DNA of 64,000 bases from VAZQ01 sp963753575 (GCA_963753575.1 CAVWCR010000003.1:3348001-3412000); one strand, 5' to 3'; numbered from the stretch's first letter, positions 20,089 to 28,955 are shown. The notes: generated by a model not told the origin, from the sequence alone. Program-made: numbers and translations.

Positions 20089-20202
20089 GTCATGAGTGCT
20101 TTGACCGTCTCAGGTGTGAATTGGCGTCCAACTTGGGCTCTGACTAAATTTTGATGAAGTGTGAGGGCCGGCTCTCGTTGGTTTCAGCAAGCAATTTACG
20201 TC

Positions 20203-20472
20203 ATGCAGAAAGCTCTTCGTCCGTCAGCTTTGGTCCCGCCGGGCTTTGAGGTCGTGAGCGCCGTAGGTGATGCCGCCATGACCGTGATTACGGTCCTCCA
20301 CGGTAGCAAGGCGAGCCCTTGTCCAGGGTGCGGAGCGCGCTCCGATCGTATCCACAGTCGATATCTTCGGCGCTTGACTGATTTGCCGCTGGCGGGGCGT
20401 CCGGTTCGGCTTGTCGTTGTGGCGCGTCGCTTCCACTGCGATGCAGCCTCGTGTGGTCGGCGCATTTTTGCC
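20203..20472 (+). mobile_element. ISL3-family transposase, N-terminal fragment
   Basis: From ATG 20203 (MQKALRPSALVPPGFEV) the frame gives the ISL3 zinc-finger region: CPGCGARSDRIHSRYLRR, then LTDLPLAGRPVRLVV and RRFHCDAASCGRRIFA. These are the paired CxxC ribbon and the first conserved block of ISL3 transposases. Similarity ends at about codon 90 (20472), and beyond it the plus-strand frame is antisense to a truncated nuclease-like gene. About 80% of a normal ~400-residue transposase is missing. I see no clear terminal inverted repeat. The insertion or deletion joined this fragment to the interior of the next gene. Confidence 0.75.
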
Positions 20473-20835
20473 CAGCCACAGATACGGGCCGATCTCCATG
20501 GTGCAGGGGTCAAACATGATCCAGATCACGCACCCCCTTGCCTTTTGCTGCAGTCCGACGTTGATGTTGACACGACTCGTCTTGGCGCCGCGATAACTCG
20601 ATTTGAGCTGGATGTGACGGATTATCCCGTTGCATTCGACCACGAGGTCGTATCCGCCAGCGTCAACCTCAGCCCTGAGCAATTCAACCCGTCGGGCGCC
20701 CCTCTGCCAAAGCGTGCGCGGCAATTCTCCAACGAACAGGTGTTCGATGATCTTTTCGCGCAGGCTCGAGTTCGCGGAATTGGCCGGATCAACGACGTTC
20801 GGTGGATCGCTATTATGCCAATCAGACTTGTCCAT
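20473..20835 (-). pseudogene. Hypothetical PD-(D/E)XK-like protein, C-terminally truncated by an ISL3 fragment
   Basis: Starts at ATG 20833-20835 (MDKSDWHNSDPPN). A conserved core follows: SLREKIIEHLFVGEL, LLRAEVDAGGYDLVVEC, IRHIQLKSSYRG, then CVIWIMFDPCTMEIGPYLWLG. The spacing D/YDLV...IQLKS is reminiscent of PD-(D/E)XK nuclease folds such as DUF4365, and I recall this family as a frequent rhizobial hypothetical. The reading stays open past 20473, but from there it is antisense to the ISL3 transposase, so the natural C-terminus is lost. ~121 residues remain. Confidence 0.55.
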
Positions 20836-21003
20836 AGCTTTTCTCCAGCGATAAGGTGACGGCAATTCGCTTCCTGTGCGGGCGAAGTCCAGCAGATCCC
20901 GGGCAATCGCCCAAGTGAAGCAGAAGAGAGTTAATGAGTATCCCTTTTTGGGATAATCCGATGATCGGATCAGCCTGGCCGCAATGGCTACCGCGCGCGC
21001 GGC

Positions 21004-21140
21004 ATGCTCAAATCCGTCCACAGCCCCGAACAGCTGGCCTTTCGCCGCCTCCTGGTCGAAGCGCGCAAGAGGGCCGGGCTTACTCAGGAGGAGCTGGCAA
21101 GACGGCTGAAGAAGCCCCAGTCCTTTATCGCGAAATATGT
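21004..21140 (+). pseudogene. XRE-type HTH regulator, N-terminal fragment
   Basis: ATG 21004 starts MLKSVHSPEQLAFRRLLVEA, then RKRAGLTQEELARRLKKPQS and FIAKY: a standard Cro/C1 helix-turn-helix. The usual continuation (YE-GERRLDV) is lost after codon 46 and the frame runs into unrelated sequence. Such small regulators often sit beside nuclease or toxin genes; here it lies ~170 bases upstream of and divergent from the truncated nuclease-like gene, but I cannot say they worked together. Confidence 0.6.
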
Positions 21141-21328
21141 CTATGTTCGCGACGATAGTGACGACTATGTCTCTATTCGATGTGCAGGTCTCGAAGACAG
21201 CGTGAGCGCCATCGGCTCGCGCGTCGATGAGGACGTCGATCACTTTCGGTGCGAGCATCAATACGTCGAGGATCAACCGGAGTGGCTTGACGAGCACCCG
21301 GTCCTCCGCTTCCTGAATCTTACCGTGG

Positions 21329-21625
21329 ATGCCGAGATGGCGATGGCGTTTGCGCTGGCGCCCCACGATTTGCGGCACCAATTGGCATCGCGGCGACAAG
21401 ACGGCGTTTCGTCCCGCTTTCGCCGATCCGATTGCGCACCGCGTGCCCGGCCTCAGCCAAGATACCATCGCAGCTTACTTGCTCAGAAACTTTGTGAGTG
21501 CGGGCCCCGAGATTTTTGAAGTCTTGAAAGCCGACGCTCTGGCAAAGCAAGCGGCGGCGCGCGCGGTCATCGAGCAGGAGACGTCCCAGTATCGCCGCGC
21601 ATTTGAGGAGCGATATGAGGACTAG
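21329..21625 (+). other. Orphan C-terminal-looking fragment, family not recognised
   Basis: The frame ends with AHRVPGLSQDTIAAYLLRN, then FVSAGPEIFEVLKADALAK and ASQYRRAFEERYED-like charged sequence, which looks like a natural helical C-terminus. The first 30 or so codons are Trp/Arg-rich and not convincing, so the true beginning is probably another phase or has been deleted. No motif gives a function. It lies between the XRE fragment and the Mrr-like gene in the scrambled region. Confidence 0.3.
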
Positions 21626-21693
21626 CGCGCTCTCGGGTATCGGCTTTCGTGGATTGTCGCCTATACGGGAGACGATGGAAAGGTTTCCGAGAG

Positions 21694-22680
21694 CTAGCTT
21701 TGGCCCAACCTCGCTTTGACTTCGGTAACAATGGCGGACACGCGCGACGTCCAGCTTGGTCCCAGCACGGCGTTGAACCGCTGACAGAGCTCGCGGTGGT
21801 CGACTAGCTCAAGCCGCGCCGATGCCTTGGCAAACGTGACGGTCGGCTTGGTAAACGTGGAAGTGGTCACCAGCACACAGCGCGTCGCCCGGAATTGCCC
21901 AAGCGTCCCCATCAATGAACGTGCGACCGACACCGTCACGGTAGAACGGGTGCACTTGCACTCGATCAATATCCGTTCGATGGAGCCGCGGGCTTCTTTC
22001 GTGGCGACGATGTCATGCCCGCCATCTCGGGTCTGGCGGGTCACCTCTACCTTGTAGTCAGACATTACATAGAGCGCGGCCACGAGGAATTCGAAATCCC
22101 TCGGCCCGACGGTGTCCGCCAAATTATCTTCGGTGACAGGTTCAATATACTTGGCCCGAATAACGGCAACCGCGTCGGACAGGCCATGGCACCTGCCGTC
22201 CGGCAAGAGATAGTAGTGAGCAAGATTGTAGGCCTCGATCGCGTCGATGGCCGTGGCGGGGTGATGAGGAAGCAGATCAAGGATCCAGGTCATGCCCTCC
22301 CAGGTTTGGAGCTTTTGATTCATGAGCCGGCGGACATACTCGCTGCTTTCGTACACCTCCAGAAAGTCGTCCCGGCTCGTGAAGGATTCCATGCGCCCTT
22401 GATCAATGAAGAGGCTGCCGCCCTCCAGGAGGAAATGCCTGAGAAGGAACCTGATATCCTTGTCGCTGCGGTCCTTGATAGAAGCGATGTATTCGTCGCG
22501 ATGGCGGTTGGTTGGTGGAGCACTGAGGCCGCTAACAACGCCCCGCAACCAGGAACGGCTTTGCGGAGGCCAGAGACAAAAGGCCAAAAAAGGCTGCGAG
22601 AAGTCCTCGGGACAGGAAGAGACCGCTACTTCCCCAACCATGAGGCCCGAAAACACGCGGGGATTCGGCGTTTCCGCCAC
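21694..22680 (-). CDS. Mrr-like restriction endonuclease (PD-(D/E)XK)
   Basis: Up to 328 residues. The C-terminal ~130 residues carry the Mrr_cat pattern: FEFLVAALYVMSDYKVEVT, RDGGHDIVATKEARG and ILIECKCT, i.e. D...E-x-K of the PD-(D/E)XK fold, then CVLVTTSTFTKP. Mrr-type enzymes cleave modified DNA or act as general restriction nucleases. The N-terminal ~200 residues have no recognised domain; the first ~50 (from 22680) look weak and the true start may lie further in. It is followed upstream by a tRNA-end remnant (22715-22739), suggesting it arrived with an integrated element. The frame is intact. Confidence 0.7.
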   Translation of the reverse strand: MAETPNPRVFSGLMVGEVAVSSCPEDFSQPFLAFCLWPPQSRSWLRGVVSGLSAPPTNRHRDEYIASIKDRSDKDIRFLLRHFLLEGGSLFIDQGRMESFTSRDDFLEVYESSEYVRRLMNQKLQTWEGMTWILDLLPHHPATAIDAIEAYNLAHYYLLPDGRCHGLSDAVAVIRAKYIEPVTEDNLADTVGPRDFEFLVAALYVMSDYKVEVTRQTRDGGHDIVATKEARGSIERILIECKCTRSTVTVSVARSLMGTLGQFRATRCVLVTTSTFTKPTVTFAKASARLELVDHRELCQRFNAVLGPSWTSRVSAIVTEVKARLGQS

Positions 22681-22714
22681 GGGCCAAGAGACTTTGGTTG
22701 CCAGGCGAAGTGCG

Positions 22715-22739
22715 TGGTGGAGCTGAAAGGATTCGAACC
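22715..22739 (-). repeat. tRNA 3'-end remnant, probable attachment-site core
   Basis: On the minus strand 22739-22715 reads GGTTCGAATCC followed by TTTCAGCTCCACCA: the T-loop with flanking stem, acceptor 3' strand and encoded CCA of a tRNA. Nothing upstream of the GG can complete the T-stem or the rest of a tRNA. Such 20-25 base tRNA tails are what tyrosine integrases leave as the distal att site when an element integrates into a tRNA gene. No second copy is visible in this window. Confidence 0.5.
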
Positions 22740-22781
22740 AAGCTCCAACTGATTATCTTTTCAGCCTTTTGTCATGAGTGT

Positions 22782-23456
22782 TCATCGGCACCGAGGCGAT
22801 CGGCGCCGTCGCCTGCGTGCGTAAAGACCTGCGCACGCGTTCAAGCCGCCAGATGCCTTGATGAACGCCTTCAGGCTTTGACCGCGGCGCTTGTGGCGGC
22901 GAGCGGCCTTCAAAACCCGCGCATACCGGCTGATTGCTTTCCGATCGATGGCTCCACCGGCGGTCGCTCGAATGACGATGGCGTACGCCGCTCGCGATCG
23001 TCTAATAGTAGTGCCTGCCATCTCCCGAGCACCTCGAACAAGGCGCTTGAGTCTTCCCGTTTGGCGATAGCGCCGCACAACACGAAAGACTTCCTGTAGA
23101 TAGCCGTGAACGGCGTCGCGTTGGCGATTGCCTTGGACGTCGCCCCAAACGTCCGACAAGCGCTTGAGATCTTGACGGACGAGTGATCGCGGCGAAAACG
23201 CATGTTGCCGCCGACGGATAGTGAGTGGGCACGGCCTCCGGCCGGCGACACGTGAGGCAACGATGGTCGCTCCAGACGGTTGAGAAAGGTCGGAAGGCCG
23301 GCTGCCTATTCGTGAATGAGTCACTGGCGTTGCCGGATCGGGAGCAACTTTCTGGTTCGTGGCCGTACTGGCGGCTCGCCATTTCTCATAGTCGAAAGCT
23401 GCTCCATCCCGAACGAGGGCTGCGATGTAGGATTGGGTTCTCGGCGGTAATTCCAT
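22782..23456 (-). CDS. Rhizobial hypothetical protein (island-associated)
   Basis: 224 residues from ATG 23456 (MELPPRTQSYIAALVRDG). The C-terminal half is the recognisable part: DLKRLSDVWGDVQGNRQRDA, VHGYLQEVFRVV, YAIVIRATAGGAIDRK and KAFIKASGGLNACAGLYAR. I recall similar proteins, of unknown function, in many Rhizobium and Bradyrhizobium islands and plasmids. The middle (GATIVASRVAGRRPCPL) is low-complexity and Arg-rich and may hide a compensated shift. It lies next to the tRNA-end remnant. No catalytic motif is visible. Confidence 0.55.
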   Translation of the reverse strand: MELPPRTQSYIAALVRDGAAFDYEKWRAASTATNQKVAPDPATPVTHSRIGSRPSDLSQPSGATIVASRVAGRRPCPLTIRRRQHAFSPRSLVRQDLKRLSDVWGDVQGNRQRDAVHGYLQEVFRVVRRYRQTGRLKRLVRGAREMAGTTIRRSRAAYAIVIRATAGGAIDRKAISRYARVLKAARRHKRRGQSLKAFIKASGGLNACAGLYARRRRRRSPRCR

Positions 23457-23820
23457 GGTTGACCTAGTAAGCCCCCAGCCTTGCTGCTTGTTCGAACTAA
23501 ATTAGTATGTGCCAAATCTGAAAAGCCGCTGATACCGCGCGTTGTCGCCCCAGGCGACCATTGAAAGGCCAATTGCTCCAGATCCTCGCTGAGAGTTGGC
23601 CTCACAAGCTGCAACGCTCGTTCTTGATAACCGAGAAAATCTCTCTCGGGCATGGATGTCAAAACGCGTCTCCTTTCCCCCATCGCAGTGTGCACAATTA
23701 CCCTCTAAGGCGTCAGCCAGGGAAAGCAACCGCCGCTGCCCTTGTTATCAATTCGAGTAGATGGCTTTCGTAAGCACGCTTTCCGCCATTCCTTCGGGGT
23801 AGATTAAGACTTTCTCTTTC
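23457..23820. other. Mostly uninterpretable; one weak minus-strand ORF
   Basis: A minus-strand frame could start at ATG 23653 (MPERDFLGYQERALQLV), with AAAGGAG about 14 bases upstream, and overlap the next gene. It has no known domain and its last third overlaps the hypothetical at 22782-23456, so I do not call it. Otherwise I see nothing in this stretch. Confidence 0.3.
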
Positions 23821-25579
23821 TCAGCCTGCTCCGCCATTCGTTGCCTTGTTAAGAGCGACAAGATCGACGACGATGTAGCGAGGTTTTCCTGGGATGCCGC
23901 TAATCTTCCGCGCAACTGTAATCGTGTCATCTCGCTCTGTGGCCAGAATTCCATGCTGGGTCAGAACAGCTCGATGGGCCGCGGGGACGTCATTCAAGAA
24001 ATTTGGCTTTATATAAATCTGCTGAGCTACACGAAATCCTTGCGCCTGCTGGCGCAGCTGAGCCTCATCTGTCGAAGCTTTACGCCCCTTTTTGACCGCG
24101 ACGAGAGCCAAGCGGTCCAATTTCACCTTTAACATCCTCGCGACGCTTTCAACCTTGATAGCATCCGACTGCGCGGACACCAGTTGGCGTCTACTCTCGA
24201 GAGCCGCCGTCATGCATGTGTCAATCGCCCTCAAAGTACCTGATTTTCCCCACGGCAAGATACCGTAGTCGATGGCGAGGGCGGCAGCCGCGTACACAAC
24301 CGCGAAATTGGTCCGGATTCGATTGTCAGAATTTCGACCCATCGGCGCCGAAGATTGCGTTTCAAACTCACGCAGGTAATGCCTCAATGTCGGGATTGCT
24401 TGGGCATCCTTCGTGTACTTCCGCAAAAAAGTATGCAACGCAAAGCCCTGATTGACAGCCGAGTGCTTGCGAATGCTGTCAACTACCCGCTTGCCCTGTT
24501 CGGGTGCCGAGCGGCGGCTCTCAGCCTTTAATGGCTGATCAAAAATTCCTTGAGATCCTGCGCTTGTCGCTGGAACGTCAATCAGGCGGACTTCCTCTCC
24601 CTCCAGGCGAGGCCTGCCTTCGCTCAGGGCCACGCTCCCAAGCGCGCGCTCACTAGAGCTCAGCACGATATTCCGGGACTCTCGGGCTGCTAGTCTGCTG
24701 CTTTTCTCATATCCTTTGTCCAAATTCCTAGGGCGGTTTCGACTGATTGCGAATGCCAACAGCCGCGCTTTATTGGCCAGCGACATCCTATCTGCGCCGT
24801 CTCCCGTCTCGTCCAATGGCACAACGTTATCACGGTGACCGACCATCAATTGCTCGACGGCGGCCTGGGAATTTGCCCAGCCCGGTAGCCCCCGCTCACC
24901 GAGCAAGCCCGATACGGACGCGGCAGCAATCAGACATGACGTCTTGCCTGTCGAGGTCTCGCTGTACAAGTTCAGGCCAAACGAATCCATTCGCAGTGGC
25001 CGCAGTACTGGAGCCGCGAAAGCCGCAGCAATGCACAAGCGAAGACGGGACGATTTCGTGGCCACTCTGGCGACCTTCTGCTTCCAAATTCGCAGAGAGC
25101 CACTGCCACGCGAAAGGCTGGGTACCTTTGCGCTAGTCTGTTCGTCGATAAAAACTGAACGTCGGCGCAATCTGCGCGAGCTGTATTCGCGGTCGAGTGT
25201 TACATAGATGCCGTCATGCCAGCCAGGAGCACCGACCAACAGGAATCGGCGCTTCGGAATGTTCGCGGCTAGCGCCTCGAGAATCGATTCGATGAAGTCC
25301 CGTCCGGCTTGGCCAGCGGTAGCCCTTATTCGCAAGGCGCTCGACAACCACATGGCGGTTTCGTGGCAGAAAGTCCGACAGACTAAAGGTCTCGGACAGA
25401 CGCTCTTCGTCAAAATTGACGAAGCTAATTCTCGCGACTTTGGTTTTATCGGCCAGCCGTGTGCCGATGCCTTCGTAGCGCAGACCGGAGGCGACTAGGC
25501 GCCTGCTCCGCCGGTCAACGGCGAATACGCCGGCGCGTAACAATTCTATTTTTCGAAACCGCTTGCAGTTTCTTTTCAT
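23821..25579 (-). pseudogene. DUF927 protein (phage/plasmid primase-helicase-like ATPase), one frameshift
   Basis: The N-terminus is open from ATG 25579 (MKRNCKRFRKIELLRAGVF) to VVVERLANKGY near 25330. The phase then changes and the main part runs on from AGQAGRDFIESILE to 23821. DUF927 features are RRFLLVGAPGWHDGIYVT, LYSETSTGKTSCLIAAASV (a P-loop-like STGKTS) and LPGWANSQAAVEQLM, then DETGDGADR (Walker-B-like). DUF927 ATPases occur in phages, plasmids and integrative elements next to replication genes; here a HUH-type Rep lies just upstream on the same strand. Reconstructed length is about 586 residues, near normal for the family. The shift would truncate the product after ~80 residues. Confidence 0.7.
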
Positions 25580-25601
25580 GGGAATATTGCTGATGAACTC
25601 G

Positions 25602-25625
25602 GTGCTCAGTGCTCAGTGTGCTCAG
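25602..25625. repeat. Three GTGCTCAG direct repeats upstream of the DUF927 gene
   Basis: GTGCTCAG occurs at 25602-25609, 25609-25616 and 25618-25625, just upstream of the DUF927 start, in the 240-base gap between it and the rep gene. The gap is AT-rich compared with its surroundings. Direct repeats beside a Rep gene can be iterons or regulator sites; three 8-mers are too few to decide. Confidence 0.4.
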
Positions 25626-25821
25626 CTAAGAAATTAGTGAATCTAAAAACACATTGGAGATGATGAAATCTGGCTGTCACTAGAAACTAGTTGTGCTCAA
25701 TCTCGTTGTCGTTTCGCCCCGATAAGCGCCTAAATGCCACCAGGATCGCAAAGAACAGCGTTTCGCGACAAAATTTCGATACGTTAACTGTTTCCTGCCT
25801 TCCTAGCACGCCTTGTTCTTT

Positions 25822-26691
25822 TTAAGACTTGATTTGTTGCAGTGTAATCCCGCCATCCTGAGCACTCACCCTAACTTTGCTTAAAAATAGGGCATCCAAA
25901 GGCTCGGTTCGATCCAGGGCAAGAAGCAGCTCAGGGAGATGCTTTCGATTTCTCCTGAGGAGATCGGGCAACTTGATCACCTTGTTTATGTATGGCAGGA
26001 AGCCCTCCTTTCTTATTTCCGTAACATCGACGGAACGTTCGTACGGCCTGGTGCGCGGTATGATGACTTTCAGCGTGTTTGCGATGTTTTTCGAATTGCT
26101 CGTCCACATGGCTAGATGCCAGTGTATCTGGATGTAATTTCCGCCACGACGACTTTCCCATCCCAAATCGACGCTGCCCAGCATCACCCGCTTAAAACCC
26201 TCTCGAGTGAGCGCATCCTTCAGCCATCGATTGGCCTTCTGAATATTGATAAGCGAAAATTGACCAGGCGTGTACGTTTTCCCGGTTGGAACGACGGTTA
26301 CGAGCACCAGGTGCTTTCTAGCCTTCACGTCGGAGAGATCGTTTATCATCTTGTGCTGAGCATCTACCTTCGCTTTCTGGAAGGCCCGCGCACACTTGGT
26401 ACAAGCCAGAGAACCGCAACGGCGCCTTGATCTGCAACTACTCATCTTGTCAGCCAAGCCAATGTAAGCACTAGCTAGTTTGCGGTCTCCCGTTCTCAAT
26501 GCTCGGTCATGCGCTCGGAGCAGTATTTCGATGACTTCTCGGTGGCGCTCATTCGTGCGAGCGGCGCTGAACGATTCCCCTGGTGAGGGTAAAGCGTCGC
26601 CATACCAGATTTCGTTATTGATCACTGCCAAGTGAGCGCGGACATGACGGCGGAAGGTTAGCTGGCTGCGATATCGGCGGAGGCCACTCAT
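25822..26691 (-). CDS. Putative HUH-type replication initiator (Rep)
   Basis: 289 residues from ATG 26691 (MSGLRRYRSQLTFRRHV), chosen because the ATG overlaps the stop of a small upstream frame; a longer start at 26856 adds unconserved sequence. A Cys cluster (SCRSRRRCGSLACTKCARAF) looks zinc-binding. IQIHWHLAMW is the hydrophobic-His-x-His HUH metal site, and LPYINKVIKL supplies the catalytic Tyr with a Lys three residues on. This order fits single-Tyr rolling-circle Rep proteins, which nick an origin and covalently hold the 5' end. With the DUF927 gene downstream it forms a replication module of an integrated plasmid- or satellite-like element. Intact. Confidence 0.6.
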   Translation of the reverse strand: MSGLRRYRSQLTFRRHVRAHLAVINNEIWYGDALPSPGESFSAARTNERHREVIEILLRAHDRALRTGDRKLASAYIGLADKMSSCRSRRRCGSLACTKCARAFQKAKVDAQHKMINDLSDVKARKHLVLVTVVPTGKTYTPGQFSLINIQKANRWLKDALTREGFKRVMLGSVDLGWESRRGGNYIQIHWHLAMWTSNSKNIANTLKVIIPRTRPYERSVDVTEIRKEGFLPYINKVIKLPDLLRRNRKHLPELLLALDRTEPLDALFLSKVRVSAQDGGITLQQIKS

Positions 26692-26837
26692 GAAAGACAA
26701 TCTGTAGCGCCGAAAGCGCACACACCTGTCGACTCCCGCATAGGACCGCCGATCTGCAGATGACTTCCAAGCAAACGAACTAGATCCGCTTGCGTCGTCT
26801 TCAAGGTAGTCAATTTGTAATTTTCGACATCCGCCAT
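26688..26837 (-). CDS. Small ORF overlapping the rep start
   Basis: 49 residues from ATG 26837 (MADVENYKLTTLKTTQADLV), ending at a TGA that overlaps the rep ATG at 26688-26691. The start-stop overlap and the sensible N-terminal half (ENYKLTTLKTTQADLVRLLG, HTH-like helix spacing) suggest a small regulatory protein coupled to rep. There is no recognised family and the C-terminal residues look random. Weak call. Confidence 0.3.
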   Translation of the reverse strand: MADVENYKLTTLKTTQADLVRLLGSHLQIGGPMRESTGVCAFGATDCLS

Positions 26838-27005
26838 CTGTGAAACACCTGAGCACGTCCTCGACCTAGAGGCTTGGCCGCCGCTTGGTCCATTAAGCAC
26901 GCTGCACTCATTAGATACGCCGTAAGGAAAAGTTCGGAGTTTTCTAGAGAGAGATGACTTTGACAACTACCATGCTAAAGCCTTGAGATAATGAGATGAA
27001 GAGCG

Positions 27006-27668
27006 CTATATCTCGATAAACTGAACTGTCTCTGCTTCTGGAATGGCGATCCGCTCCATTGTCGGTACGTCTTTTCGAAGAATCTCAGCCTCGTGTATGA
27101 GCTCCTTGAAGTGATCTTCATGCGTCATGAACCAATAAATCATTACCCTATCCAGTCCTGACCAGTCATCCTCTCCTAACAAATATCGGCTTAGGGCGAC
27201 GAAAGCGGAAGCCGCGTGGACGACGGGCCTCGACGGCTTCCAAATCTTAGTCTTGAAGGTCGACGACGTATTACCTCTCATCCCAAGCTCAGGCATCGCA
27301 ATCGTAGACATGTTCTCGATTGTTGGTCGAAATTGATTTACTCTCTCAAGTTTGAGGATTCTTGGGAGGGCGATCCAAATTGCGCTCACGAAGCGATGGG
27401 CCAACTTCCTCATTCCACGCTTCAACGTGCTTTCAAAGACTCTCTCTTGGTCACTAAAATACATTGGCTTGAGCTGCTGAAGTTCGGCGCCCCAGCTTGG
27501 GTCTAAATTGACACGAATAAGCAAACACCATCGTATCAGCGCCCGCTGAAATTTTTTTCTTTCTGTGATCTCGTCGCAATCAGGGTAAGCGAGGGCTGCA
27601 AAAAAAAGCCCCGCAACCTCATACACGGGCAAAGACTGAAGCTGAAGCCGAATGATTTCTTGGGCCAT
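27006..27668 (-). CDS. Hypothetical protein in the replication module
   Basis: 220 residues from ATG 27668 (MAQEIIRLQLQSLPVYEVAG) to 27006. Codon use is markedly less GC-rich than in the backbone genes, supporting recent acquisition. Predicted mostly helical with aromatic patches (SRYLLGEDDWSGLDRVMIYW, FMTHEDHFKELI). I see no signal peptide or catalytic motif, and do not recognise the family. It is on the same strand as rep and DUF927, separated from rep by ~300 bases. Intact. Confidence 0.6.
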   Translation of the reverse strand: MAQEIIRLQLQSLPVYEVAGLFFAALAYPDCDEITERKKFQRALIRWCLLIRVNLDPSWGAELQQLKPMYFSDQERVFESTLKRGMRKLAHRFVSAIWIALPRILKLERVNQFRPTIENMSTIAMPELGMRGNTSSTFKTKIWKPSRPVVHAASAFVALSRYLLGEDDWSGLDRVMIYWFMTHEDHFKELIHEAEILRKDVPTMERIAIPEAETVQFIEI

Positions 27669-28309
27669 TATATTCCTCGGGTGTAAACAACAGTTGTCAA
27701 ATTGGATCGATAGAAGACAACCGAAAGTCGTCCACGCATCTAATAAGTATAAACTAATGGTGGCGGCTGTTCACTGCAAGTCGCCGCGACATAGGGCTGC
27801 CGTCCTGGACGTGTGCCAATACACTACTAGTGTGAGCATCAGTGAGGAGTGAGAGAAACATGCCTTAGGTAAGCGACCCCTTCCCATGTTTGCAGACGCC
27901 CAGATCAAGAAAAATATCAGCCCTTGAGGATCTGAGGCCTGAAATATTCGAGGCCCTATGAGTCAAGATCGAAACTCGGTTACCATCCAGGTTTCCACTC
28001 AGCGAGCTACTTTAAGCTTTTCGCAGATTGAGCCCGGCTCACCACTGAGACTACCTGTGGCTGCCTCGCTTGCCTTCCCTGATGGCTCAATCTCAGCATC
28101 GGCGTACAGTGCGAAGCTGCGAAGGAATGGCTCGTGATCGAGCGCACTCTGGAAGGGACAGGATCTTAGAGCAAACCGAATGCATGAGGGGACTATGCTC
28201 GTCGACGCAAGGGAAGCCAATTCTGGCTGCGGCCCCCAAAAGCGCTCAGCCCGCAGTTAGCGGTAGCGACCAAAAACGAATTTCATCCACCTATAGTCAT
28301 GGATCTTGT
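27669..28309. other. AT-richer intergenic stretch of the integrated element
   Basis: About 640 bases between the hypothetical gene (minus) and the AlpA-like gene (plus). It must contain divergent promoters. I see no convincing gene, and no operator or hairpin that I can defend. Confidence 0.4.
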
Positions 28310-28510
28310 ATGAACGACAGAAAATTTCTGACGCCTGAGGAAGTCTCGGAGCGCTATCGTGGCGAAATCTCGGTGGGGACGCTGCGGAACTGGCGAGCAA
28401 TGCAAATCGGCCCTCCTTTCGTTAAGATTGGTAGAGCCGTTCTGTATCCCCTGGAGGAGCTTGATGCTTGGGATATGAAAAACATGGTGACCTGCCGTGC
28501 GTCAAACTAA
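28310..28510 (+). CDS. AlpA/excisionase-family helix-turn-helix protein
   Basis: 66 residues from ATG 28310: MNDRKFLTPEEVSERYRG, then ISVGTLRNWRAMQIGPPF, VKIGRAVLYPLEELDAWD. This is the MerR-like HTH_17 (AlpA/Xis) fold: the LTPEEVSERY helix pair and the 'wing' PFVKIGRAVLYPLEEL are diagnostic. Such proteins direct excision or transcription of phages, satellites and integrative elements. No integrase gene remains in the window near it. It sits at the edge of the replication module, ~130 bases before a radC fragment. Confidence 0.8.
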   Translation: MNDRKFLTPEEVSERYRGEISVGTLRNWRAMQIGPPFVKIGRAVLYPLEELDAWDMKNMVTCRASN

Positions 28511-28643
28511 CTGGAGATGCACGAGAGTGACGTTGCATGATAATCACAATGGAGTACTTCTTACCGTCCCCTGTTGCCGACCCCAATCCAGATCGATCCA
28601 CCGCAAAATCAAACAGCGTCAATGTGATAGATGGCTCAATCAG

Positions 28644-28808
28644 TTGATTCACAATCATCCCTCCGGCGACCCGACCCCCTCGCGCGCCGACATCGAAATG
28701 ACCAAGGCCATCATCGACGTGGCCAAGTCGCTCGGGATCGCGGTGCATGACCACATCATCGTCGGCAAGCACGGGCACGCGAGCCTGAAGGGGTTGAGGC
28801 TGATGTGA
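28644..28808 (+). pseudogene. radC: RadC (JAB/MPN domain) C-terminal fragment
   Basis: The frame contains LIHNHPSGDPTPSRADIEM, then LGIAVHDHIIVGKHGHAS and LKGLRLM. The HNHPSGDPTPS metal motif and HDHIIVG strand are the C-terminal end of the RadC/MPN domain. The first ~75% of a ~230-residue RadC is absent. Upstream bases are AT-richer and unrelated, so the breakpoint is close to 28644. It marks the right limit of the accessory region; a normal, GC-rich chromosomal gene follows. Confidence 0.75.
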
Positions 28809-28955
28809 CTGGCCGGGATGGAAAGCCGGGCGCACGGCCGGCGCAGAAGCTCCCCGCTCGCACGGCGACGCGGGCTATGGCAAAGTGCCCGCGAGCGAGG
28901 CGACGCATGCGCTCTGGGCGCGGGCCTCGGCAAGTGGTTTTGACGGGAGGACACG

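Noticed and set aside
20836..21468. Minus-strand extension upstream of the truncated nuclease-like gene
   Set aside because: Open but antisense to the XRE fragment. The segment LRLILDVLMLAPKVIDVLID faintly recalls a recombinase C-terminus, but too weakly to call.
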